From NCBI GenBank assembly GCA_038231495.1, contig JBBRLG010000111.1:1-15008 (forward strand): DNA of 15,008 nt, in the 5' to 3' direction. Made by a program: the position numbers and the translations under genes. Below the pieces are notes generated by a model. That model saw only the letters and a program-made list of their open reading frames with translations. It was not told the DNA's origin and ran no database searches. Origin of the DNA: JBBRLG01 sp038231495 (GTDB lineage Bacteria > Planctomycetota > Planctomycetia > Gemmatales > Gemmataceae). Below are positions 7,510 through 14,941 of the stretch, piece by piece (the stretch's first letter is position 1; every line of letters starts with the position of its first letter).

Positions 7510-7548
7510 CCCACCCTTGCCAAAGCGCAAGAATTTGGCAAGGGTGGG
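7510..7548. repeat. Perfect hairpin with 15-bp arms
   Basis: Arms 7510-7524 and 7534-7548 are exact inverted copies around a 9-base loop. The core word cccttgcca/tggcaaggg recurs in the next hairpin. No T-run follows in either direction. Confidence 0.85.
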
Positions 7549-7595
7549 ATTTTGGCACGCAGGGACCGTTTGGGGCAGACACCGGCGCTGATATA

Positions 7596-7642
7596 CCCTT
7601 GCCAAAGGCGCGGCAAAGAGTGGCAAGGGTGGGTGGCAAGGG
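7596..7642. repeat. Second cccttgcca/tggcaaggg inverted repeat
   Basis: CCCTTGCCA at 7596-7604 is the inverse of TGGCAAGGG at 7621-7629 and again at 7634-7642. The left arm could therefore pair with either right copy. It shares its core with the hairpin about 50 bases upstream, so the two are probably the same repeat family. Confidence 0.7.
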
Positions 7643-7711
7643 TGCCTTCCTACTTCCACGCCTACTCCACGGTCGGTTTCGGCGGCAGTTTCATCCGTTG
7701 GGCGGGATACC

Positions 7712-7745
7712 GGCGGCGGGAGCCTGGGCCGAGGCTCCCGCCGCC
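7712..7745. repeat. GC-rich hairpin with 14-bp arms
   Basis: Arms 7712-7725 and 7732-7745 are perfect inverted copies with a 6-base loop. The stem is strong enough to block a polymerase or protect mRNA ends. There is no T-run, so it is not a classical intrinsic terminator. Confidence 0.85.
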
Positions 7746-7781
7746 CCTCCGGGGCTTAACCACCTTTTGAGATCGATATTA

Positions 7782-7827
7782 CCAGGGGTTTGCGCCCCTG
7801 GCTACATTCTGCCGCCCCTTCGGGGCG
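7782..7827. repeat. Paired short GC hairpins, probable dispersed repeat
   Basis: CCAGGGG (7782-7788) pairs with CCCCTGG (7795-7801) across a 6-base loop. CGCCCC (7813-7818) pairs with GGGGCG (7822-7827) across TTC. The two lie 11 bases apart. The block resembles GC-rich intergenic elements I associate with planctomycete genomes. Copy number in this genome cannot be judged here. Confidence 0.6.
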
Positions 7828-8059
7828 AAATCCCGACAACCTCGGGCGCACCCGGAACTTTTCTACAAAGCAGGACGCAGCTCTTTTTGGAGAACGAGGG
7901 TGGGAAGTCGTTCCGTCGATTCACGAACGCCAGGCATTTGCCGGCCTGGCCGGCGACCGTCAAGTTGCCGTCGTTGATGGTCAGCGGTTGTCGAGGGTCA
8001 GGACGTTGGCGGCGCTGGCGGAGACGGTAATCTTTGCGGTCCGGCACACTCGGCGGCAC

Positions 8060-8656
8060 TCAAACCAGCTGGCACGCCTCGTCGAAGCTGAGACGTGGCG
8101 CGCGCGGGTAGACCTTGCTCGCATCGCCGTGGCCGAGGTTGCAGAGGAAGTTGGATTTGATCGTCGTGCCGGCAAAGAACGCCTCGTCCACCTTGGCGTT
8201 GTTGAAGCCCGACATCGGCCCGCAATCGAGGCCGAGCGCGCGCGCCGCCAGCATGAAGTACGCGCCCTGCAACGACGAATTACGCAGCGCAAGGTATTCC
8301 AGCGCCTTCGCCGGCAGGTCCTTGAACCACGCCTGCGCGTCGGCGTGCGGAAACATCCTCGGCAACTTTTCGTAGAAGTGGACGTCCATGCCGATGACGG
8401 CGACGACGGGAGCGCTCATGGTCTTGTGTACGTTGCCTCCATCCAGGCAGGGCTTTAGCTTTTCCTTGGCCGCCTGTGACTTAACAAACACCACGTGCAT
8501 CGGGCACATGTTCGCGGAGGTCGGCCCCATCTTCGCGAGGTCGTACACCTGCCGCAACAGCGCGTCGTCCACCGGCTCGTCCAGCCAGACGCTGTGCGTG
8601 CGGGCGTTGCGGAACAGCAAGTCCAGACTTTCGTCGCTTAACGTGTTGCTCATCAT
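8060..8656 (-). CDS. rutE: Nitroreductase family protein, RutE-like (malonic semialdehyde reductase)
   Basis: The 198-residue FMN-dependent oxidoreductase closely follows the RutE pattern: ARTHSVW (18-24), GPTSANMCP (44-52), GNVHKT (74-79), FYEKLPRMFPHADAQAWF (94-111), RNSSLQGAY (125-133), ALGLDCGPMSGF (140-151), VDEAFFAGTTIKSN (156-169) and a C-terminal PRLSFDEACQLV. E. coli RutE is about the same length and reduces malonic semialdehyde to 3-hydroxypropionate during pyrimidine breakdown. No other rut gene is in the window, so it may serve general aldehyde or quinone reduction instead. The start at 8656 (or the adjacent ATG at 8653) follows a GAGGAG ribosome binding site; a longer in-frame start at 8716 lacks one. 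The gene is predicted cytoplasmic and is transcribed divergently from the efflux operon. Confidence 0.9.
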   Translation of the reverse strand: MMSNTLSDESLDLLFRNARTHSVWLDEPVDDALLRQVYDLAKMGPTSANMCPMHVVFVKSQAAKEKLKPCLDGGNVHKTMSAPVVAVIGMDVHFYEKLPRMFPHADAQAWFKDLPAKALEYLALRNSSLQGAYFMLAARALGLDCGPMSGFNNAKVDEAFFAGTTIKSNFLCNLGHGDASKVYPRAPRLSFDEACQLV

Positions 8657-8661
8657 TGGCA

Positions 8662-8667
8662 CTCCTC
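8662..8667 (-). promoter_or_regulatory. Ribosome binding site fixing the rutE-like start
   Basis: On the minus strand GAGGAG lies five bases before the ATG at 8656 and eight before the one at 8653. It argues against the upstream in-frame ATG at 8716. Confidence 0.75.
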
Positions 8668-8732
8668 GCGCGATTTGTGCATTGCCTACCCCGACCGGTG
8701 AGCAATCATTGTACACTCACCCCGGCTTAGAA

Positions 8733-8793
8733 TGACACAAGCCCGACGCGCAAGCGAGGGACAGACCCTCGCTTGCGCGTCGGGCTTGTGTCA
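8733..8793. repeat. Perfect palindrome with 28-bp arms between divergent genes
   Basis: Arms 8733-8760 and 8766-8793 are exact inverted copies around a 5-base loop (ACAGA). The element fills much of the intergenic region between the rutE-like gene and the efflux operon. It does not resemble an ordinary operator because of its length and lack of mismatches. It may be a REP/MITE-like insertion or a cruciform-forming site. Each outer end supplies TTGTGT reading outward, which could act as a poor -35 box. Confidence 0.92.
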
Positions 8794-8816
8794 AGTTGCC
8801 CCGCGCCGAGTATAGT
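8788..8816 (+). promoter_or_regulatory. Candidate promoter of the efflux operon
   Basis: TATAGT (8811-8816) is a good -10 hexamer. The -35 is weak: GTGTCA (8788-8793) at 17 bases, or TTGTGT (8786-8791) at 19, both at the right end of the palindrome. The -10 lies within a small dyad, AGTAT/ATACT (8809-8813 and 8818-8822), which could be a regulator site. The adaptor start follows about 75 bases later. Confidence 0.3.
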
Positions 8817-8895
8817 GATACTCTTTGCACGCCAGCGCCGTCAGTTGGGTGGGTGTGTACCCACTTATTTGTGAATCGACCCCGAAAGGCTTGCC

Positions 8896-10026
8896 ATGAA
8901 GCAACCGTCCCTTCGCACCCTGCCGTTCGTGTCCGTCTTCGCGGCCGCCCTCACCGTTGCCGGCTGTTCCCAGGCACCGCCGGACATGACCGCGCCGCCT
9001 CCCGACGTAACGGTCGGCGTGCCCGTGGAGAAGGTCGTCACCGATTACAACGACTTCACGGGCCGGACCGCCGCCGTCGAGGCGGTCAAGGTGCGCGCCC
9101 GCGTCTGGGGCTACCTCAAGGAAATAAAATTCACCGAGGGGGGGCTGGTCAAAGAAGACGATACCCTCTTCGAGATCGACCCGCGGACTTATCAAACGGC
9201 GGTCGATCAGGCCGAAGGGCGGCTCACCCTCGCGGAAGCGCAACTGTCCCAGAACGAAATTGAGGCGAACCGCAACCAGTCCCTGCGCCCCCGCGGCGGT
9301 GTGAGCCAGGAAGACCTGGAGCGTTCCTTGACCGCCAAGGCGACCGCTGCGGCTTCCGTGGCGTCGGCCAAGGCGGACCTGGCGCGGGCGCGGCTCGACC
9401 TGGGTTACACCAAAGTGAAGGCTCCCATCAGCGGTCGGATCAGCCGGGCGATGGTGACGAAAGGCAACCTCGTCGAATCCGGCGAAATGGGCGGCACGGT
9501 GCTGACGACCATCGTGTCGGTCGATCCCATCTACACCTACTTCGACGTGGACGACCTGACCTATTTGCAGGTTCGCCATCAGATCCGCCAGCGCGAAGGG
9601 CGGTCGGGTTCGGAGGTGCAGCCGGCGGTCGAACTCGGCGTGGTGAACGAGACCGGCTACCCTCATCGCGGCGTCATCGACTTTGTGGACAACCAGATCG
9701 ACCCCGGCACCGGCACCCTGCGCATGCGCGGCAAGTTCGATAACAAGGACGGGTCGCTAACCCCCGGCCTGTTCGCACGGGTCCACGTGCCGCTCGGCGA
9801 GTCGCACAAGGCGCTGCTCATCACCGACCGCGCCGTCGATACCGACCAGGGTAAGAAGGTCGTCTACGTCGTCAACGACGCCAACCTGGTCGAGAAACGC
9901 GAGGTCAAGCTCAGCAAGTTGCACGACGGCCAGCGGGAAATCGTGTCCGGCGTCAAGGCCGGTGAGCGCGTAATCGTGGACGGCATCCAGCGGGCGCGCG
10001 AGGGTATGCCGGTCAATCCCAAGTAG
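8896..10026 (+). CDS. RND efflux periplasmic adaptor lipoprotein (AcrA/MexA type)
   Basis: The 376-residue membrane fusion protein should link the inner-membrane pump to an outer-membrane channel. A lipoprotein signal ends in TVAGC with lipidated C24. A proline-rich stretch leads to the first lipoyl half (about 65-100, VRARVWGYLKEIKFTEGGLV), a helical hairpin (about 100-165), the second lipoyl half (LGYTKVKAPISGRISRAMV, about 169-187), a beta-barrel (about 200-300) and a membrane-proximal domain to the end. Length and order are normal for the family. GAAAGG six bases before the ATG is a modest ribosome binding site. The pump gene follows after a 115-base repeat-filled spacer, so the pair probably forms one operon. 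The substrate cannot be deduced, and no outer-membrane factor is encoded here. Confidence 0.92.
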   Translation: MKQPSLRTLPFVSVFAAALTVAGCSQAPPDMTAPPPDVTVGVPVEKVVTDYNDFTGRTAAVEAVKVRARVWGYLKEIKFTEGGLVKEDDTLFEIDPRTYQTAVDQAEGRLTLAEAQLSQNEIEANRNQSLRPRGGVSQEDLERSLTAKATAAASVASAKADLARARLDLGYTKVKAPISGRISRAMVTKGNLVESGEMGGTVLTTIVSVDPIYTYFDVDDLTYLQVRHQIRQREGRSGSEVQPAVELGVVNETGYPHRGVIDFVDNQIDPGTGTLRMRGKFDNKDGSLTPGLFARVHVPLGESHKALLITDRAVDTDQGKKVVYVVNDANLVEKREVKLSKLHDGQREIVSGVKAGERVIVDGIQRAREGMPVNPK

Positions 10027-10134
10027 TCCGTTGTCCTCGTTTGTCCGTTGTCAGTAGTCCGTTGTCCGTTGCAAATACAGCCGGACCACGACTGACAACG
10101 GATAACGGACAACGGACAACGGACAACAGACAGG
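10026..10134. repeat. Inverted pair of 7-bp tandem repeat arrays in the efflux operon spacer
   Basis: The right half is a heptamer array, GACAACG with variants, at 10094, 10101, 10108, 10115, 10122 and a partial unit at 10129. The left half carries the inverse heptamer CGTTGTC at 10029, 10046 and 10060, with degenerate copies between. The centre (about 10073-10090) is unrelated. The transcript could form a long imperfect hairpin between the two genes. The array runs directly into the pump's ribosome binding site. Confidence 0.85.
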
Positions 10135-10136
10135 AG
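10132..10136 (+). promoter_or_regulatory. Ribosome binding site for a GTG start
   Basis: AGGAG lies five bases before GTG at 10142. The ATG at 10137 overlaps this site and is out of frame. The GTG start gives the expected RND N-terminus (LARFFIDRPVFAWVISI). Confidence 0.7.
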
Positions 10137-10141
10137 ATGCC

Positions 10142-13100
10142 GTGCTGGCCCGCTTCTTCATCGACCGCCCCGTGTTTGCCTGGGTCATCTCCATCCTCAT
10201 CGTGCTGGTCGGGTTGATGTCGCTCATCAGCCTGCCCATCGCCCAGTACCCGGACATCACGCCGCCAACGATTCAGGTCGCGTGCGCGTACCCCGGCGCC
10301 AACGCCCAGGTCGTCGCCGACACCATTGCCGCGCCCATCGAGCAGCAGATCAACGGCGTCGAAAACATGATGTACATGTCCTCGCAGTGCAACAACGACG
10401 GCTCGTACACGCTCACGATCACGTTCAAGCTCGGCGTCAACCTCGACACCGCCCAGGTGCTCGTGCAGAATCGCGTCGCCCAGGCCATGCCGACGCTGCC
10501 CGACGTGGTCAAGGCCACTGGCGTCGTCGTCAAGAAGCAGTCGCCCAGCATTCTCCTCGTCGTCAACCTCTACTCCGAGATCAACCCGCAAACCGGCAAG
10601 CCGTACTACGACCAGCTCTACCTGAGCAACTATGCCACCATCAACGTCAAGGACCCGCTTGCCCGCGTGGACGGCGTCGGCGACGTGTTGCAGTTCGGCC
10701 AGCAGGATTACAGCATGCGCGTGTGGCTAAACCCCAACAAGCTGTCGTCGCGCAACCTGACGGCCGGCGACGCGATCAAGTCGCTGCGCGAACAGAACGT
10801 GCAGGTGGCCGCCGGACAGATCGGCCAGCCGCCGGTGCCCGCCGGCCTTGATTTCCAGTACACGATGGGCACCCAGGGCCGGCTGCTGGAGCCGGAGCAG
10901 TTCGCCAACATCGTCCTCAAGACCGGCCCCGACGGCGAAGTAACTTACCTGCGCGACGTGAGCCGTTCCGAGTTGGGTGCCCGCAGCCAGGACACACGCT
11001 GCCGGCTCGACGGCAAGCCGTCCGTTGGCATGGCCGTCTTCCAGCTGCCCAGTGCCAACGCCCTCGAAACCGCCGAGCGCGTCCGGTCGCGCATGCGCGA
11101 ACTGCATTCGCACTTCCCCGACGAACACCTCAAGTTCGCCATCGTCTACGACACCACGCCCTTCATCCACGAGTCGGTTGACGAGGTTTTCAAGACCCTG
11201 TGCATTGCCGTCATCCTCGTGGCCATCGTCGTGCTGCTATTTTTGCAGGATTGGAAGGCGGTGCTGCTGCCGTTGATCGACGTGGGCGTGTCGCTCGTCG
11301 GCACCTTCGCCGTGATGAAGCTGCTCGGCTTCACGCTCAATAACCTGACGCTGTTCGGCCTGGTGTTGGCCATCGGTATCGTCGTGGACGACTCTATCGT
11401 CGTGCTGGAAAACATCGATCGCTGGCTGGCGAAGGGTCTGAACATCCGCGACGCCACCCTCAAGGCGATGGACGAAATCACCGGCCCGATCGTCGCCATC
11501 ACACTCGTGCTCAGCGCCGTTTTCTTGCCCAGCGCCTTTTTGGGCGGCATCACGGGCCAGTTCTTTCGGCAGTTCGCGCTGACCATCGCGGCGTCGATGA
11601 TCATCTCGGCGGTCAACGCCATGACGATGACGCCGGCCCGCGCCGCGGCGATCTTCGCGGGCCGCAAGCACGGCGTCGTCGGCCACGGCGACGGCCGCGA
11701 GGCGCTGCCCTGGTGGTTCTTCGGCCTTCTCTGCGGTGCCGTGTCCCTCTGGCTGCTGTGGCCCTACGCCGCCCCGCGCTTCGGCCTCGGCGAAGGCCAG
11801 GAAAGTCCTTACGGCGAACCCGGCAGCCTGAAGGTGATGGCCGTGACGTACGGGTTGTACCTGGCCCTGTTCCTGCCCGGCGCGCTCGCCGGCGGTGCGA
11901 TTGGTTTCCTCATTATCCGGCCGGTGAATTGGGCACTGGGGTGGTTCTTCCGCGGGTTCAACTGGGCCTTCGACCGGGCGACCCAACTCTACGGGCGAAC
12001 GGTGGCCTGGACCTTGCGCCTGAGCGCACTCGTGCTGCTGCTCTATGCCGGCTTGCTGGGCCTCACCTACTTCGGCTTCACGACGATACCCGGCGGCTTC
12101 ATCCCCAACCAGGACAAGGGCTACCTCATCGTCAACGTGCAACTGCCCGACTCGGCCTCGCTCGACCGCACGGTCGTCGTCATGGACGAGATGCAAAAGA
12201 TTATCGCCGAGACCGAGGGCGTCGATCACACGGTGGACATCCCCGGCCAGTCGTTCGTGTTGGCCGGCGTCAGCTCGAACTTCGGCACGACCTTTATTAC
12301 GCTCAAGCCCTTTCACGAACGGCGGTCGCCGGACCTGTATTCCGAGGCAATCGCGATGAAGCTGCGTGAGAAGTTCGGCACCCGGATCGCGAGCGCGCAG
12401 ACCCTGGTCTTCGGCGCGCCGGCGGTGGACGGCCTCGGCAACGCCGGCGGCTTCAAGCTGATGCTCGAAGGCACCGGCAACGTGGACCTCAAGGCAATGG
12501 AGAAGGAGACGGTCAACTTCTGCGCCGCGGGCGGTGAGCAGCCCGGCTTCATCGGCCTGTTCAGCAGCTTCCGCGCGTCCACGCCCCAGCTTTACGTGGA
12601 CGTGGACCGGGTCAAGTGCAAGACGATGAAGGTGGAGCTGAACGACGTTTTCGACACTTTGCAGGTATTTTTAGGTGGTTACTACGTCAACGACTTCAAC
12701 AAGTTCGGCCGCACCTGGCAGGTGAACGTTCAGGCCGACGCTCCTTTCCGCGTCAACGCCGACGTGGTCAAGCAGTTCAAGGTGCGCAACGCCAACGGCG
12801 ACATGGTGCCGCTCGGTGCCGTGACGACGGTGCGCGACGAAGTGGGGCCGGTGTTCATCCTGCGCTACAACTCCTACACGGCGACCGCGATCTACGGTGC
12901 CACGTTCCCCGGCGTCAGCAGCGGCACCACGATCGACACGATGGAGCGGCTGGCGAAGCGCGAGTTGCCGCGCAACATGACCTACGAGTGGAGCGAGCTA
13001 ACATTTATGCAGAAGGAGGTGTCGCGCACCACGTCGCTGCGCGACCTGCTGCAAAATCCGTTCATGGCGTTCGTGGGCGCGGTGGTGCTGGTGTTCTTGG

Positions 13101-13633
13101 TGCTGGCGGCGCTGTACGAAAGTTGGTCGCTGCCGCTGTCGGTGATCCTCGTGGTGCCGATGTGCCTGTTGTGCGCCCTGGCCGGCATCTTCCTTGCGAA
13201 GATGGACCTGAACATCTTCGTGCAAGTCGGCTTCGTCGTGCTGGTGGGCCTGGCGAGTAAGAACGCCATCCTGATCGTCGAGTTCGCGCGCGACCGGCAG
13301 ACAGAGGGCGAAACCCTGTTCGCCGCGGCGGTGGAAGCGGCGCAGGTGCGGTTGCGGCCGATCGTCATGACCTCGCTGGCGTTCATCCTCGGCGTGCTGC
13401 CGTTGGTGTTCGCGTCGGGTGCCGGCGCGGAAATGCGGCGGACGCTGGGCATGGCGGTCTTCGCGGGCATGATCGGCGTGACGCTCTTCGGCGTCTACCT
13501 CACGCCGGTGTTCTTTTACGTGGTCCGCAGCCTGACGGTCGGGCGTGCGCCCGCGCCGGCCGAGATGAACGGCGTGCCCCGAGTCGCGCAACCGAGCCTG
13601 CAAAACGTCTGGGGCAGCGGCAAGCCCTTGTGA
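10142..13633 (+). CDS. RND multidrug efflux inner-membrane transporter (AcrB/HAE1 type) with central insertion
   Basis: This proton-driven pump would export hydrophobic or amphiphilic compounds with the adjacent adaptor. The N-terminus FFIDRPVFAWVISILIVLVG is the usual first membrane helix. The proton-relay aspartates are D416 and D417 in GIVVDDSIVVLENIDR, and the partner lysine is K1040 in GLASKNAILIVEFARD. At 1,163 residues it is roughly 110 longer than AcrB-type pumps. The surplus lies mainly at about 500-605, after the sixth membrane helix (TMTPARAAAIF) and before FNWAFDRATQLYGR, and contains two extra hydrophobic stretches (about 523-547 and 565-600). The C-terminus adds a short polar tail. 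The reading frame is intact. The gene stops 9 bases from the convergent phosphatase gene. Substrates are unknown. Confidence 0.94.
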   Translation: MLARFFIDRPVFAWVISILIVLVGLMSLISLPIAQYPDITPPTIQVACAYPGANAQVVADTIAAPIEQQINGVENMMYMSSQCNNDGSYTLTITFKLGVNLDTAQVLVQNRVAQAMPTLPDVVKATGVVVKKQSPSILLVVNLYSEINPQTGKPYYDQLYLSNYATINVKDPLARVDGVGDVLQFGQQDYSMRVWLNPNKLSSRNLTAGDAIKSLREQNVQVAAGQIGQPPVPAGLDFQYTMGTQGRLLEPEQFANIVLKTGPDGEVTYLRDVSRSELGARSQDTRCRLDGKPSVGMAVFQLPSANALETAERVRSRMRELHSHFPDEHLKFAIVYDTTPFIHESVDEVFKTLCIAVILVAIVVLLFLQDWKAVLLPLIDVGVSLVGTFAVMKLLGFTLNNLTLFGLVLAIGIVVDDSIVVLENIDRWLAKGLNIRDATLKAMDEITGPIVAITLVLSAVFLPSAFLGGITGQFFRQFALTIAASMIISAVNAMTMTPARAAAIFAGRKHGVVGHGDGREALPWWFFGLLCGAVSLWLLWPYAAPRFGLGEGQESPYGEPGSLKVMAVTYGLYLALFLPGALAGGAIGFLIIRPVNWALGWFFRGFNWAFDRATQLYGRTVAWTLRLSALVLLLYAGLLGLTYFGFTTIPGGFIPNQDKGYLIVNVQLPDSASLDRTVVVMDEMQKIIAETEGVDHTVDIPGQSFVLAGVSSNFGTTFITLKPFHERRSPDLYSEAIAMKLREKFGTRIASAQTLVFGAPAVDGLGNAGGFKLMLEGTGNVDLKAMEKETVNFCAAGGEQPGFIGLFSSFRASTPQLYVDVDRVKCKTMKVELNDVFDTLQVFLGGYYVNDFNKFGRTWQVNVQADAPFRVNADVVKQFKVRNANGDMVPLGAVTTVRDEVGPVFILRYNSYTATAIYGATFPGVSSGTTIDTMERLAKRELPRNMTYEWSELTFMQKEVSRTTSLRDLLQNPFMAFVGAVVLVFLVLAALYESWSLPLSVILVVPMCLLCALAGIFLAKMDLNIFVQVGFVVLVGLASKNAILIVEFARDRQTEGETLFAAAVEAAQVRLRPIVMTSLAFILGVLPLVFASGAGAEMRRTLGMAVFAGMIGVTLFGVYLTPVFFYVVRSLTVGRAPAPAEMNGVPRVAQPSLQNVWGSGKPL

Positions 13634-13646
13634 GTAGGCCGCCTAC
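13634..13646. repeat. Small palindrome between convergent genes
   Basis: GTAGGC (13634-13639) and GCCTAC (13641-13646) form a 6-bp inverted repeat with one central base. It fills the gap between the RND stop and includes the phosphatase stop. It is too short and lacks T-runs, so a terminator role is doubtful. Confidence 0.4.
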
Positions 13647-14941
13647 GAAATCTTCGCGACCAGCAAGGTGCGGTCGTCGAGGGCCGGCTTGCCCTCCGTG
13701 AATTCCTCCACGGACTCCAGCACCGACTTCAACAAGTCCGACGCGGTGACGCTGCAATTCTCCAGCACCTTGTCCAGCCGCGCCAGGCCGTACATTTCGC
13801 CTGCCGCGTTGTGCGCCTCCGTGATGCCATCGGTGTAAAGCACCAGTTGGTCGCCCGGCACCAGGCGGTAGGTCGCCGTGGCGTATTTTTCGAGCAGGTT
13901 GATGCCCAACGGCAAACCGCGCACGCCGTCGAGTTGGAGCAGGGAGCCGTCCACGCAGCGCTTCAACCGCGGCGGGTTGTGGCCGGCACAGGCGTAGACG
14001 AGGGAGCGCTGCGCCGGGTCGTAGATGCCGTAGAACGCCGTCACGAACGTATCCGAATGGAACGTGTAGCGCATCGACAGGTGGTGGTTGACGTACTCCA
14101 GCAATTTGCCCGGCGGGTCGCCGGGGCCGCAATAGCTGTGCGCCAGACTGTGCGTCACCGCCATCAAGACGGCGGCGGGCGTGCCGTGGCCGCTCACGTC
14201 GGCAATGAACAGACCCCATTTGCCATCGGCTAGCGGGAAGAAATCGTAGTAATCGCCGCCGGCCCGGTGCGAGGTCTGGTAGTGGGCCGCCACCGCCATC
14301 GTCGGGATGGCAGGCATTTGCGACGGCAACAGCGACCGTTGAATATCGGCCACCACTTTCATCTCGTAATCGACCGCGTCGAACGCCTCCTTGAGCCGAT
14401 CGGACAGGACGAGGTTGTGCGTGATGCGCCCGAACAGGTTGCTCATCCACACCAGTTCGGGAAACTGCCGCGGCTCGAACGCCGCCGGCTCCTTGCGCAT
14501 CAGCAGGATCATGTTCATCGTCACGCCCTGGTCGAACATCGGGATCGCCAGGAGTGAGCGGTGCCCCTCCAAATACTCCACGGCGGGGTCGGACGGGTCG
14601 ATGGCAAAGTCCTCGAACAGCCGCGGCTCGTTGCCATAGAGCAGTTCGCTGCATAAGCCGCCCTGGTAAACCGGCAATTCGTCGAGTTGTTTCCACGGGT
14701 TGGGCTGCGTCTGCCAGGTCGTGGAGCGGGTCACGCGGAAAAACGGTTGGTGCAGGTGTCGGCGGCTGATCGACACCGAGCGGTCCACCGGCAGAATTTT
14801 GCGCATGCGCTTGGCGTACAGACGGCCCATCTCCAGCGGGTCGGTTTGCTGGCTCAGTTCGCGCATGGTGGTCACCACCACAGCCATGCGTTCCTCGACC
14901 GTTTGACCGATGCCGTCGAACAAACCGACCGGGTCGTCCAT
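13643..14941 (-). CDS. GAF-like plus SpoIIE/PP2C-type protein phosphatase (RsbU-like)
   Basis: The 432-residue soluble regulator probably dephosphorylates a Ser/Thr-phosphorylated partner, as RsbU and SpoIIE do with anti-sigma antagonists. Residues about 25-185 look like a GAF sensor (EYLEGHRSLLAIPMFDQG is its clearest stretch). A helix follows (DYEMKVVADIQRSLLPSQMP, 191-210), the switch element typical of this phosphatase class. The catalytic domain, about 215-432, shows RAGGDYYDF (D230, D233), ADVSGHGTPAAVLMA (D248), ACAGHNPP (317-324), LYTDGITEAHN (D371) and DDRTLLVAKI (D422/D423), so the metal-binding acids appear present. The ATG at 14941 follows an AAGGGA-like site at the expected distance. 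No STAS or anti-sigma partner gene is in the window. Its relation to the sigma-kinase cluster 6 kb away is unknown. Confidence 0.92.
   Translation of the reverse strand: MDDPVGLFDGIGQTVEERMAVVVTTMRELSQQTDPLEMGRLYAKRMRKILPVDRSVSISRRHLHQPFFRVTRSTTWQTQPNPWKQLDELPVYQGGLCSELLYGNEPRLFEDFAIDPSDPAVEYLEGHRSLLAIPMFDQGVTMNMILLMRKEPAAFEPRQFPELVWMSNLFGRITHNLVLSDRLKEAFDAVDYEMKVVADIQRSLLPSQMPAIPTMAVAAHYQTSHRAGGDYYDFFPLADGKWGLFIADVSGHGTPAAVLMAVTHSLAHSYCGPGDPPGKLLEYVNHHLSMRYTFHSDTFVTAFYGIYDPAQRSLVYACAGHNPPRLKRCVDGSLLQLDGVRGLPLGINLLEKYATATYRLVPGDQLVLYTDGITEAHNAAGEMYGLARLDKVLENCSVTASDLLKSVLESVEEFTEGKPALDDRTLLVAKIS

Larger units (their letters stand above)
7193..8059. other. Gene-free spacer rich in stem-loop repeats
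   Basis: No gene is supportable across these 867 bases. Open frames run through inverted repeats and lack ribosome binding sites. From the left there is a weak 6-bp hairpin (7237-7256) that might serve the CHAT transcript, a nested inverted repeat (7332-7449), two cccttgcca-type hairpins (7510-7548 and 7596-7642), a 14-bp-arm hairpin (7712-7745) and two small GC hairpins (7782-7801, 7813-7827). From about 7860 to 8059 only weak minus-strand coding-like segments remain. The mosaic looks like a landing zone for dispersed repeats. Confidence 0.65.

Noticed and set aside
7790..8458. 222-codon plus-strand frame over the spacer and rutE-like gene
   Set aside because: It is antisense to a clear nitroreductase and starts within repeat hairpins.
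10026..10134. Short repeats as a CRISPR remnant or origin iterons
   Set aside because: Seven-base tandem units without spacers, in two orientations, between two operon genes; no replication gene nearby.
11237..12316. 359-codon minus-strand frame opposite the RND gene
   Set aside because: His/Glu/Arg-rich shadow of a clear RND sequence with no recognisable fold.
13500..14696. Long minus-strand open frame of 398 codons
   Set aside because: It overlaps the phosphatase in another frame, lacks any motif and is Arg/Gly/Pro-rich, as expected of a high-GC shadow frame.
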